A DNA stretch of 64,000 nt from Notospermus geniculatus. Its lineage: Eukaryota > Nemertea > Pilidiophora > Heteronemertea > Lineidae. The stretch covers positions 123,506 to 187,505 of the forward strand of contig NMRB01000809.1 of NCBI GenBank assembly GCA_002633025.1, in the 5' to 3' direction. A program made the translations under genes and the position numbers. Below the pieces are notes generated by a model. That model made no database searches, was not told the origin of the DNA, and saw only the letters and a list, made by a program, of their open reading frames with translations. Below are positions 1 to 9,601 of the stretch, in pieces (the stretch's first letter is position 1; the number at the start of each line of letters is the position of its first letter).

Positions 1-11
1 GGTCTAGTAAC

Positions 12-1297
12 ACTGAATCCCCTTGTTCAGCCAACCTGAAACCAGCTGACGTGACGCAATCCATGTTTCAGCAATGGTCGACTCTGACGCAACATCGTCA
101 AACTGTCGTCACATGGTTGGGGTCCTCTGCGTCACGTCATTCAGTGCCAGACCGAGGTTCTGTTTGCCATTTCGTCGGAAGTGCGCAGATCTTTCTCATT
201 TTCGTTAGTTTGGGATTTGTCTATTCAAAACAAATTGCGTCAAGCGGGAATGGTTGAAAGATGAAAGAGTGGTGGGTGAGGTCACGTCGGCCATTCAGAA
301 CGCACGGATATTTCACGTGATGGAATAGGCATAAATCAGATCAGCACAGTGACCAGCTGGGGAAATAGGGCCGATCTAGCTGTCACCAGCTGAACTGCCG
401 ATCAGCTATAGATCTGCCGATTTGTGCACCTGCTGGATTGCCAGAAATCATCCCATCAAGCTGTGTTTGTTAAGAAAATGCATTTGCGCATGCAAATACG
501 AAAAACCGCACGTAGGTATCCTAACTAACATAGTGCCCACAAGGCGCTGCCACTAGCCAAAAAAAACTGCATTGAAATCAAGTGTTTGACAGATTTTTGC
601 ATTTTGAGAGGTAAGAAGCAGCAACTGGCAGCTTTTCACCACTTCCCTAACCATTTTAGACAATGCTAGATACAGTCAAGATGAGTTTGCACAGTTAAAA
701 CAATTAAAAATGCTAAATATTGACACTTGCCATGACCTGCAGCAGTGAATATATTATGATTATTAGCTTCTGAACTGCAGATCGGTGGGTGATCGTCCGA
801 TTTATCGGTGACAGCTAGATCGGCCCTATTTCCCCAGCTGGTGACAGTGCTGTGTCAGCGAGATCGCCGTGCCTCACGTCTGCTGCCTCTCTGATGATAT
901 GGGCAGCAGTATTCTCTTTAAGGCCTAGGCCTAGGCCTGTTTAGAGTGTACAGTCGACAAGTCCAGGCTCCCAAGTCCAAAACCAGGGAAATTTACCTGG
1001 TTTTATACTATTTTTCAGCTGCAATTTAGTAGCTACACTACACTACATACATAGTATCCCAGTAAACCTGGGCGGCCATCTTGAATTGCGAAGACAGAGA
1101 AGTTCTCGGGTCAACATTTTCTGTTTTTTGAAACGATTAAAACCTCGATCACAACAATTCTAAGCTCTTTTACTTCAATCATGCTTTAGCTACATACCAG
1201 TCAGTCTGATTCTCATGTATCCATTTCGTCTGTTCCCCTGACTAGCCATTATGATACAACACCAAACGCAAATTCTCTCCTTTCATTCTGCATTATA
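12..1297. repeat. Copy 1 of a duplicated ~0.8-kb segment (with insertion)
   Basis: This segment matches 1389-2205 almost base for base. The shared sequence starts at ACTGAATCCCC and ends at CATTATA. Copy 1 differs mainly by carrying a 487-bp insertion (354-840). Two short open frames inside it (51-257 and its partner 1362-1649) are repeat-borne and do not look like genes. Nothing else in this stretch is recognisable. Confidence 0.9.
354..840. mobile_element. Non-autonomous DNA transposon with perfect 34-bp TIRs and 5-bp TSD
   Basis: The ends are perfect 34-bp inverted repeats (354-387 and 807-840) that begin CAGCTGGGGAAATAGGG. They are flanked by direct repeats GTGAC at 349-353 and 841-845. 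The duplicated partner segment has a single GTGAC (1748-1752) and no insertion, so it shows the empty site. There is no internal ORF of note. The CAG terminus and 5-bp target duplication resemble hAT-type (hAT5-like) elements; the superfamily call is inference. Confidence 0.88.
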
Positions 1298-1388
1298 CAC
1301 ACTTGACACTAGATGGCGATATCTTCTATATCACCACTAGCGCAGGTGCTAGGTTTCCATCTTGAAAGTAGTGCAGATTACTACATTN

Positions 1389-2205
1389 ACTGAATCCCCT
1401 TGTTCAGCCAACCTGAAACCAGCTGACGTGACGCAATCCATGTTTCAGCAATGGTCGACTCTGACGCAACATCGTCGAACTCACCATGCTCACTGTCGTC
1501 ACATGGTTGTGGGGTCCTCTGCGTCACGTCATTCAGTGCAAGACCGAGGTTCTGTTTGCAATTTCGTCGGAAGTGCGCAGATCTTTCTCATTTTCGTTAA
1601 TTTGGGATTTGTCTATTCAAAACAAATTGCGTTAAGCGGGAATGGTTGAAAGATGAACTGAGAGTGGTGGGTGAGGTCACGTCGGCCATTCAGAACGCGC
1701 GGATATTTCACGTGATGGAATAGGCATAAATCAGATCAGCACAGACAGTGACAGTGCTGTGTCAGCGAGATCGCCGTGCCTCACGTCTGCTGCCTCTCTG
1801 ATGATATGGGCAGCAGTATTTCTCTTTAAGGCCTAGGCCTAGGCCTATTTAGAGTGTACAGTCGACAAGTCCAGGCTCCCAAGTCCAAAACCAGGGAAAT
1901 TTACCTGGTTTTATACTATTTTTCAGCTGCAATTTAGTAGCTACACTACACTACATACATAGTATCCCAGTAAACCTGGGCGGCCATCTTGAATTGCGAA
2001 GACAGAGAAGTTATCGGGTCAACATTTTCTGTTTTTTGAAACGATTAAAACCTCGATCACAACAAATCTAAGCTCTTTTACTTCAATCATGCTTTAGCTA
2101 CATACCAGTCAGTCTGATTCTCATGTATCCATTTCGTCTGTTCCCCTGACTAGCCATTATGATACAACACCAAACGCAAATTCTCTCCTTTCATTCTGCA
2201 TTATA
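1389..2205. repeat. Copy 2 of the duplicated segment (empty site)
   Basis: This is the direct-orientation paralogue of 12-1297. It lacks the 487-bp element but has a few small indels, including an extra GACA beside the empty site near 1744 and a small insertion near 1490. The overall near-identity implies a fairly recent duplication. Confidence 0.9.
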
Positions 2206-2418
2206 ATGAAGTTAATACGTCATTCTAGTTCCGGTTGTCTCGCCATCATTCGGAATGCCACGGCTGGATCAGCGATCAGGTCGAGGTATTCCGAGAAGAG
2301 TCAGATCATTAAATTCTTGTTGACCAATGGGAATCCGTTCGGCTTTGTTGGCTACTTTCGGGGAAAGACAACAAATCGAAAATTGCAATACATTTCAGCC
2401 GTTTTACAGGCCACTATG

Positions 2419-2747
2419 GCAAGCCGTTTGTTCATTTAATCAAATAAGCCTGTTTTTTTTTAAAAACAGTTTTTTTTATTAAAAAAACTAGGTTTATTTT
2501 GGAAAAAATATTGGTTTTTTACAGAATCTGGAAAAAAACAAAGCTTTTTTTAAAAGAAGCTTGGTTTTTTGAAAAAAACTGTTTTTTTCATTTTGCTTAA
2601 AAGAAAGTAGTTTTTTTTTAAAAAACTAGTTTTTCCCCCCAAAACCAAGTTTCTTTTTAAAAAGTTGGTTTTTAAAAAAAAACAAGTTTGTTAAAAACCT
2701 GTTTTTTAAAAACCTGGTTTATTTGATTAAATGAACAAACGGCTTGC
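2419..2747. repeat. Foldback repeat with homopolymer-rich core
   Basis: 32-bp inverted arms (2419-2450 and 2716-2747, one mismatch; arm begins GCAAGCCGTTTGTTC) enclose about 265 bp made of alternating T-runs and A-runs separated by CTGG- or CTAGG-like spacers. Similar A/T-run sequence continues to about 2890. A frame at 2206-2439 overlaps the left arm and shows no recognisable domain. Confidence 0.8.
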
Positions 2748-3048
2748 AAAAAAACTGTTTTTTCCTTTTATTGGACAAATGGCAAGTTGTATCAAAATAA
2801 ACCAACTTTATTTTTAAAAAACTAGGTTTCTTTTAGAAAAAACAAGTTTATTTTTTAAAAACCTGTCGGTTTTTTAACCAGAATTCACTTCTTGTTTATT
2901 ATCATTTAATTGACTTCTTGTTTATTATCATTTTGTGTGTCAATTTTGTGCTTTTTGTACCTTGGTTTTTTTAACCNAATTTCTTGAAGGCGAAAATATT
3001 TTCGTTTTGAAATGATGCGGACTTTAGTTTTGCCCCAAACATTTGTCC

Positions 3049-3622
3049 CCGGACACACTCTTGCTCAAACTTACTATTCTGAGAATTTCCATTCATTTCC
3101 AATAAACCTTTTTCTGACTTATTTCTAGGTGCGTGTGGGTCGATTTCAATGAAACTTCATCAGCTGGGGGACATTACGGGGGCAATGGTTGCTGTGGCTG
3201 ATGTTCCGAAACCAGCGCATCGGGGATGTAGGGAGCTACCCGAAGTTTTTGTAAAAAACGCGGTTTACGGAAATCAACCTCAGCGCCCTGATGCGCATAG
3301 CAATTGAGTTTCTGAATTTGTTTTGATAGTTTCATTCTTACCCTCAAACGAAACCGATCACAAAAGTGATTTATCACCAGGCTACTTCAGAAGCTTCCCA
3401 AGCCGATTTTCAAAAGCGGTATTTTTCATTAAAATTCGGGTAACTCCCACATCCACGACGCGACAGCAACCATTGCCCCGGTAATGTCTCCATCAGCTGA
3501 TAAAGTTTCATCATTGAAATCGACCAACACGCACAGAAATATTAAATTAAAAAAAAACGTGTATTGGAAATGAATGGAAATTCCCAGAATATCCCATATT
3601 TATGAGCAAGGGTGTATTTGCA
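3049..3622. mobile_element. MITE-like element with ~125-150-bp imperfect inverted arms
   Basis: The left part (3049-3200) contains CATTCATTTCCAATA, GTCGATTTCAATGA, ATCAGCTG and GGGGCAATGGTTG. The right part (3475-3622) has the reverse complements in mirrored order. Divergence between arms is moderate and the target duplication is unclear. Confidence 0.75.
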
Positions 3623-3634
3623 CTCCCCCATCTT

Positions 3635-4074
3635 TCCGCCAGGGTTTCCGCGCCCCTATACCGCATTCCGCGTGTCAGCTAAACGCAGCCTAAAGCTGCG
3701 TTTACCAGACATCCGGAATGCGGTATAGGGACGCGGAATCCCCGGCGGAACGATATGTTGTATACGAAAATGCATTGCATTTTCCGCTTCCGCATGTCAG
3801 CTAAAGCTGGATTTAGCTGCACGCGGTATGCGGATTGCGGAACGCGGTAAGCGGAAAGTTCAATGCATTTCTCATACAACAAATCGCTTCCGCCGGGGAT
3901 TCCGCGGCCCTATACCGCATTCCGCGTGTCAGCTAAATGCAGCTTTAGGGCTGATTCATACTCGCTTGCGGACCGTCAAGCGCATGAAACTGATCGCAGG
4001 TTTCCGTGGAAACCTGCGATCAGTTTCATGCTTTCATGCGCTTGACGGTCCGCAAGCGAGTATGAATCAGCCCT
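3635..4074. repeat. Composite of nested palindromes
   Basis: A hairpin at 3635-3749 (arms containing CTATACCGCATTCCG) is followed by a second one at about 3745-3897 built on the same CCGCCGGGGATTCCGCG end. Next come a third copy of that end and a 126-bp palindrome (3948-4073) centred near 4010 in GGTTTCCGTGGAAACC. The last palindrome is perfect except for an 8-bp duplication (CTTTCATG) in its right arm. Related sequence occurs at 32866-32910. Confidence 0.85.
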
Positions 4075-4337
4075 TAAACGTACCTTTACGCGCGAGCAGA
4101 AATATCGGCGGGGGTCCGGGGCCTCCCCGAGAAAATTAGAAAATAAGAGTGCTTTTACCAGTGCTTTTACGCCATTTCCCGGCATTTAATAATTGGANCG
4201 CCCCCCCCCCCCCTCGGGAACCATTGACATCGGCAGGATGTCATCCTGTTTTAATTTGAATTGGCTGCGATTTGAATTTGTAAATGCTCGTTGAGCGATT
4301 GATCAAGAAACAAGCAAGCAACACTGACATCGATTGG

Positions 4338-4345
4338 TCTCTTTG
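4338..4345 (-). promoter_or_regulatory. Histone downstream element (U7 snRNA target)
   Basis: On the minus strand this reads CAAAGAGA, the purine-rich element that base-pairs with U7 snRNA during histone pre-mRNA cleavage. It sits 14 nt past the stem-loop of the H1 gene, which is the usual spacing. Confidence 0.8.
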
Positions 4346-4359
4346 TAAATATTTGGGGT

Positions 4360-4375
4360 GGCCCTGATAAGGGCC
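4360..4375 (-). terminator. Histone mRNA 3' stem-loop
   Basis: The minus strand reads GGCCCTTATCAGGGCC, a 6-bp stem with a 4-nt loop. It matches the 16-nt stem-loop bound by SLBP in metazoan replication-dependent histone mRNAs, keeping U at loop positions 1 and 3. It lies 35 nt past the H1 stop codon. Confidence 0.93.
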
Positions 4376-4410
4376 GTTGAATTGATCAGACGTTGCAGTC
4401 GAGAGATCTT

Positions 4411-4950
4411 TTACTTCTTGGCTACTTTCTTGGCAGCTGGTTTCTTCGTGGCTGCTTTCTTGGCAGCTGGCTTCTTGGCGGCTGGTTTCTTGGTTGGCGT
4501 TTTTTTCGCAGCTGGCTTCTTGGTTGCTGGTTTCTTCACCGCTTTCTTCGCAGCTGGTTTCTTCTTGGGAGTCGCTTTCTTGGCAGCAGGCTTCTTCGCA
4601 GCAGCTGGTTTCTTGGCAGCATGCTTCTTTGCAGCTGGTTTCTTCTTGGGAGCTGCTGGTTTCTTGGCCTTATCGCTCAGCTTGAAGCTTCCACTGGCTC
4701 CTGTACCCTTGACATGGACGAGCAATCCAGCAGCGACACCTCTCTTCAGGGCGAGTTTCACATGACTATCGCAGGAATCACCGACCTTGTAGTTCGCCTT
4801 GATGTACTTGACAATCGCCTGCCTCGAGGATCCAGTGCGAGCCTTCAAATCCTTCAGGGCTGCAGTGATCATGTCGAAATATTTCGGGTGTTCCGCTGGT
4901 TTCTTGGGAGCTGATTTCTTGGCTGGTGATTTCGATGCTGCGTCAGACAT
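4411..4950 (-). CDS. Linker histone H1, replication-dependent type
   Basis: Complete intronless 179-residue linker histone, which binds linker DNA at the nucleosome dyad in the nucleus. A short basic N-tail (1-20) leads into the winged-helix H15 domain (about 21-93). That domain has HPKY at 22-25, SSRQAIVKYIKANY at 41-54 and the wing motif GTGASGSFKL at 82-91. The C-tail (95-179) is mostly PAAKK repeats with two TP-K sites of the kind phosphorylated by cyclin-dependent kinases. The start codon has A at -3 and gives a normal H1 N-terminus. Alanine/lysine-rich codons leave long shadow frames on the opposite strand, which were ignored. Downstream are a histone stem-loop and U7 element rather than a poly(A) signal. 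The globular domain resembles invertebrate deuterostome H1. Cys60 in the globular domain is uncommon for H1. No other histone gene is nearby. Confidence 0.97.
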   Translation of the reverse strand: MSDAASKSPAKKSAPKKPAEHPKYFDMITAALKDLKARTGSSRQAIVKYIKANYKVGDSCDSHVKLALKRGVAAGLLVHVKGTGASGSFKLSDKAKKPAAPKKKPAAKKHAAKKPAAAKKPAAKKATPKKKPAAKKAVKKPATKKPAAKKTPTKKPAAKKPAAKKAATKKPAAKKVAKK

Positions 4951-4987
4951 GATGACCGATGGAGGATATTCGCTTCGAAAAAGTCTC

Positions 4988-4995
4988 TAAAATAT
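4988..4995 (-). promoter_or_regulatory. Possible TATA-like element of H1
   Basis: The minus strand reads ATATTTTA about 38 nt upstream of the H1 start codon. This would give a very short leader, so the assignment is weak. Confidence 0.25.
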
Positions 4996-5081
4996 GTAGA
5001 CAGCAAGTGCGAAACAGTGAATGCTAACTTTCAAGACCTCCAAATACTACACCATTAAGTGCGGACGTAAAGGAACGCAGG

Positions 5082-5095
5082 TGATTACGTAATCA
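5082..5095. promoter_or_regulatory. 14-bp palindrome upstream of H1 (bZIP-like)
   Basis: TGATTACGTAATCA is a perfect palindrome with a TTACGTAA core, the kind of site bound by PAR/CREB-family bZIP factors. It lies about 130 bp upstream of the H1 start; a role in H1 control is inferred from position only. Confidence 0.35.
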
Positions 5096-5142
5096 ATCCC
5101 AGTCAACGACTACACAAAACACACCGACAAACTGGTGTGATT

Positions 5143-5149
5143 TGTGTTT
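5143..5149 (-). promoter_or_regulatory. Candidate H1 box (AAACACA)
   Basis: The minus strand reads AAACACA, the H1-specific promoter box known from animal H1 genes, about 190 bp upstream of the start codon. No clear CCAAT box follows it, so confidence is limited. Confidence 0.4.
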
Positions 5150-5574
5150 TTTCGGTTTTACAAAAACCTCTTTTGTAACAAACCTATCGGTCCAAATTTC
5201 TCGAAACTTTTGGAAGACCTTCCATAGTTATTTCACTCGAGATTGCTGGCGAGCCATTTTTGATTTTTATCGGAAAAATGCTTTTATTCGAGTACAATCT
5301 GCGCCTATTCGGCGAAAAAGTATCAAAACATTCGAAGAACATGGTAACAAAATCAACATTTTTCATTCATTGCAAAGAATAATTGATTCATCGAGTTAAG
5401 TTTTATGATAAAGAATTATTAACTTTTTGTATGGTTCAAATGTTTTTATGATAGATATAGTGTGGAAAGTGGGAATTTGACTTTTATTAAGTCATGTAGC
5501 ACACAGAATTTGAGGCCGCCTGGTCGACGCCGGTGTAACGTCTTTGAATGTTCCCCATCTGTGAATAATCCCCG

Positions 5575-5720
5575 ACTATTGTCTGACGGAATATGCTGCG
5601 ACCTGACAAGGAAACACAGAGAAACGTGTTGATCTATCTGCCAGCGTTTCACAAACAATAAAGGGAAACACTGAAATATGAAAACAGTGGCAGATGTTAC
5701 ACCGGTCAGATGATCTGATG
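5575..5720 (+). repeat. Interspersed repeat, copy 1 of 3
   Basis: Contains GAAACGTGTTGATC, a GCTGCGACxTGACAA block and CAGATGTTACACCG, in the same order as at 8205-8330 and, inverted, at 17660-17800. The flanking 5150-5570 and 5730-6490 hold only short frames with no recognisable product. The stretch GACCCCGGTTGGGGTC at about 5851 is a short hairpin that recurs near 14389. Confidence 0.65.
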
Positions 5721-6499
5721 AGACGTCAGTTTCCCGACGTACTTGTTTTTTTTTCAATGAATGTATTAGATGATGAATTGTTTTCTTTGATTTTGCAATT
5801 GAAAGATAAGTGACATTGCTGTACTTGTTTGAGGAAGTGCCTGTAGGAAGACCCCGGTTGGGGTCGAATATTTGCGATTAAATTCGGAGACGACCTGACT
5901 TTTACTATATCATTTTGTGTGTCGTTTTTTGGGCTTTTATGTTGGATACATGTACCTTATCAATCGCCACGCATTTAATTTGCATTTGGGTGAACGTAGC
6001 AACTGTGGTGTAACAATATCATTACAATATGTCTGTGTATCTGTGTGTCCGTCTGTCCCGCGTCTGTCACACCTTCATATCTCATGTCCTTGAACAGATA
6101 ACATGTATCACCCATACATGTAGCCTACTTGGGTTATTGAGGATGCCAATTTCGTTTCAATTATGCAATGACCTTGATGATCAGCATCATTCATGCTCTG
6201 ACATAATGACAATTTCCATTCTTAAAATACCTAAGGGAACCATATGACATTTTCAATGTCCTCTTGTTTTGGAAATACATTACGTATAGTGTCTGTAATT
6301 CCTCCAAGGTGTGAGCCGTATCGCTGACATAGAACTTGCAGAGATGAGTTTTCCGTAACAAACGTCAATTTTATGTTGCAGAGAGGACACGTGGCACATT
6401 AACATTTGAGCCTAACTCAGCGGATTGTTCGTTGCTAGCGCCACCTGTGAATAAGTGACCACACTGATATGAGCCTAATCGCCAGGGCCTCCGTAAAGC

Positions 6500-6642
6500 G
6501 GGTGATCCACTGTTGCGATTTTGGCTTAAGACGGGGTTGCGTTCCCTTGCGGTTACCTTATAAGGACTTCCGATTGCCATATAAGGTAACCGCAAGGGAA
6601 CGCAACCCCGTCTCAAGCCGAAATCGCAACAGTGGATCACCC
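6500..6642. repeat. Long near-perfect palindrome
   Basis: Arms of about 63 bp run from GGGTGATCCACTG to GTTACCTTATA and back (TATAAGGTAACC to CAGTGGATCACCC), with a ~17-bp spacer near 6570. The arms differ at only a few positions. A minus-strand open frame across the region is a by-product. Confidence 0.85.
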
Positions 6643-7159
6643 ACTTAAGGGTCCACAAATCCTCGTCAAGCTGGCAGTGAACAATAGGGCCAAATTCATA
6701 AAGTACGGCGGCCCATAAGGGACATGTATTTTTCATTTTATATTTTATTTTTTTCATACTATTCTCCGTGGAATAAACTTTATTCCGTGGAATAAACTTT
6801 TCTCCGCGGAAATCACGTGACTTTACTCCACGTGACTTCTCCATTTAGTCAGGCAGGAGCTCAGCATCCTTTTCCATCTCCACAACTTCGTCCTTCAACA
6901 AAGCCTCTGCACTTGATACGGGCGAGGACACTAATCTCCTTACCTTCTAGATGAAAATCATATATGGTGTAGAGAGGTGCCCCGCCCTTTTTTCCCACCC
7001 ATGGCCACAGACCAGCAGAGTAGGGTCCCTTTCGGCCCTTCATTTTGATTTTGCTGACTGAAATCGGCCCTTTATTAACGGATTAATACCCCTCCCCACT
7101 CATGTCCCTCCTCCCCTCCACTATATCATGCGCCACTCCATCACTTCCGCTCTTCGTTT

Positions 7160-7297
7160 GACCGCATCCTCCACTCCTCAGCCTCTCCCCCTGTCTCCTT
7201 CTCCTTTTACCACCTTCCTCCTCCCCTGACCGCATCCTCCACTCCTCAGCATCTCCCCCTGTATCTCCTTCTCCTTTTACCACCTTCCTCCTCCCTG
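7160..7297. repeat. Tandem duplication of a 68-bp pyrimidine-rich unit
   Basis: Two adjacent copies (7160-7227 and from 7228) start with GACCGCATCCTCCACTCCTC and are nearly identical. The surrounding 6650-7600 is C/T-rich with no recognisable gene. Confidence 0.8.
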
Positions 7298-7737
7298 TAA
7301 GTGCAACACCCTTCTCCCCTATTTTCCACCCTGCACTCTTTCTCTCGTTTACGTCCTCATGACCAGTCGCCGCGCATGAGATGTTTTAGTTGAAATATCT
7401 TCCGTGTGAATGCGAAAATCCGCCTTAACCCTTGTGTTCCGTTTCTCCCCATAGTCGTCGTTCATCACCAGAATCGCGATATTGTGCCTTTACACTCCAT
7501 TCGCCTCACCCTCTCTTAGGGACCGTCTCAAAAATACCTTGAAGCCAAAGAAGTGTAATTTTTTTTCACTGGGGGGAGGGGGTGGCTAACTTTATGGTCA
7601 CTATTTCACAATTTCCCTTAGACTATCTTTTGTTTGGAACAGGGGAATATTAAAGGTGTTTTGTGCATACGGCCCCTGGTCTCGACCCCGATTTCCCTTT
7701 CCGACGGTATCCTCACGCGACAGAATATTCGACGCGG

Positions 7738-7836
7738 GAAAATACTGCAGGAGCGATCGGGGGCGATGGAAATCGCTCGTCGCGTCCTACCACTTCTTAC
7801 CATCGCGTCGCACCGCAAGTGTGAACAGCAATAGGC
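7738..7836. repeat. Fragment of a CpG-rich MITE family
   Basis: Contains CTGCAGGAGCG, GGAAATCGCTCGTC and a CTTCTTAC-CGCGTCxCACC block. These match, in reverse complement, 32520-32620 inside the complete element at 32443-32820. Confidence 0.65.
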
Positions 7837-8100
7837 TTTTAAGGTCTGTTCACACCAAAAACGTGCCGCGGGCCGCGACGGCGAAAAACGACGCGCGTTC
7901 ACCGCCGGGAAAATAGGTTCAATGCATTTTCAATAAAAGGGTCACACCAAAGACGCGCGGCAAACGAGCGCGCGTCGTTTTTTGCCGCGCGTCGTTGGTG
8001 TGACCCCACTTAACTTATTTTCTCGGCGGTGAACGCGGGTCGTTTTCCGCCGTCACGGCCCGCGGCGCGGTTTTGGTGTCAACAGGCCTTTAAGCCTTGT
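7836..8100. mobile_element. CpG-rich double-hairpin element
   Basis: Outer arms (from AGGCTTTTAAGGTCTGTTCACACC to GGTGTCAACAGGCCTTTAAG) contain GCCGCGGGCCGCGACGG and TTCACCGCCG. An inner palindrome begins GGGTCACACCAAAGACGCG and ends with its mirror, GTTGGTGTGACCC. It is extremely rich in CGCG runs. Termini have the GTTCACAC theme seen in several other elements here. Confidence 0.75.
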
Positions 8101-8204
8101 TCACACTGCAGGCGCGTTGCGACGCGGTGCGATGCGAAATTTTTCGCGCCTGATTGTTTCCACTGTTCAGCCCACACTACAACTCCCCTAGCTAATAGGC
8201 CTAC

Positions 8205-8330
8205 TGTCTGACGGCAAGCTGCGACTTGACAATAGCGGGACACACAGGGAAACGTGTCGATCTGTCTGCTAGCGTGTCCCAAACATGCGGGAACACTGGC
8301 GGATGTTACACCGATGTAATAGAACCTAAT
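8205..8330 (+). repeat. Interspersed repeat, copy 2 of 3
   Basis: Same family as 5575-5720, with GAAACGTGTCGATC and GCGGATGTTACACCG. It follows directly after a partial GTTCACAC-type MITE end (8095-8160) that matches the left end of 32443-32820. Confidence 0.65.
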
Positions 8331-8899
8331 GCTCCCCGATATGTGATGTCCCCCCCCCCCCAAATTAATACATTTACGGATTAAGCGGCACCATTCAGTT
8401 GGACTCTGGAGACAAGACCCTTAATCCAGTGGTGACAGACAATGCAGGGGGGGCATCAGGAAGACGGGGACATTAGATTCTATCACACTGGACTGGTAGG
8501 TATCAAGCGAGAAGTCGCCAAATATTTTTTAGTACGATCACATTTTCCCGCCCAAATCCTGTTCCCAGCCTGGTTTGGTTCCTATCTTTGCCGCTCCACT
8601 ACCGCGGCGCTACTGTCCGTTCTACAATGGAGCGCCACGGGAAGCAGCGGCAAAGACGGGAACCAGTCAAACTCAATCGATAAGGATCTACATTGTATAT
8701 TTCTCCAGTATTTTACACGAAATGGATGATATCTATGAACATGAATCAAAACGATTCAAGTTGGTAGGTATGAAAGAATGGTAATAACAGCGAATGATGA
8801 GGCATCTAACTCGAACTTCGCCTGAAATTTTTGCGAAAGTTGAATCTGTTTTTGTACATGTCATTGTGCTGCATGTACATTGTCATGATGTAGGCCTAG

Positions 8900-9311
8900 T
8901 ATGGGCGGTTATAACCGCAAATAAAGGCGTCACAAAATAAGGACGTTGTAGTCATTTTCTCTAGTCGTTGTGATGATCTGTAGTCGTAGCTCAGACGACA
9001 GATGGCGCTGCAAAAGAAAGACATCGTTAGTCATACAATTCTCTAGACGTTGTGGTGGTCTCTTAGCTAAGAAAGTCGACAGATGGCGCTGCAGTCGTTC
9101 ACATGATCTTGAGTTGTAGCTAAGAAAGACGTAAGGTGGCGCTGTATTGTTCGTAACACTTTGGGTGTTTTTGTCTAGAGAAAGTGCGGCGCCATCTGTC
9201 GTCTTTCTTAGCTACGACTCGAGATCACCACAACGTCTAGAGAAAATGACAACAACAACGTCTTTATTTTGTAATAACGTCTTTATTTGCGGTTATAAGT
9301 ACCGCCCATAC
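8900..9311. mobile_element. MITE with ~115-bp inverted arms
   Basis: The left arm starts GTATGGGCGGTTATAACCGC and contains GACAGATGGCGCTGC. The right arm ends ACCGCCCATAC and has the mirrored GCGCCATCTGTCGTC. The internal part repeats the arm motif (GTCGACAGATGGCGCTGCAG near 9075). A related element starts at 63267 in a PAPSS intron. Confidence 0.82.
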
Positions 9312-9367
9312 ATGTAGGCCTACACGAAAGAGTTACCGGTACAGTCAGGTGTGTGTGGTGCATGTGT

Positions 9368-9601
9368 AAAGTGCTTTTCAGAATTTTCAGTCATGTTTGC
9401 ACTCATTTTACCTTGCAATAGAACCTAACCACAAACCACAAATTGGCCAATTATGTGTGCATGAAACTCACGGCTGGCCGACTTCTAATGTGACCTTCAT
9501 ACAATCATGCACACGTAACTGGCCAATTTGTGGTTTGTGGTTAGGTTCTATTGCAAGGTAAAATGAGTGCAAATATGACTGGACATTCTGAAAAGCACTT
9601 T
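9368..9601. repeat. Long palindrome, arms ~100 bp
   Basis: The left arm contains TTGCAATAGAACCTAACCAC and TTGGCCAATTA; the right arm carries the reverse complements with few differences. The outer ends are AAAGTGCTTTTCAG and CTGAAAAGCACTTT. The region after it, 9620-10680, shows only short frames and no recognisable gene. Confidence 0.82.

Noticed and set aside
345-351. CACAGTG heptamer next to the 354-840 element, suggesting a RAG-type recombination signal
   Set aside because: The heptamer spans flank and target duplication, not the element's TIR. The other end does not carry it and no nonamer is visible.
4358-4914. Long plus-strand frames (135 and 173 residues, Phe/Leu/Ala/Gly-rich) opposite H1
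   Set aside because: They are antisense shadows of the PAAKK-rich H1 tail; the minus-strand frame has the H15 domain and histone 3' signals.
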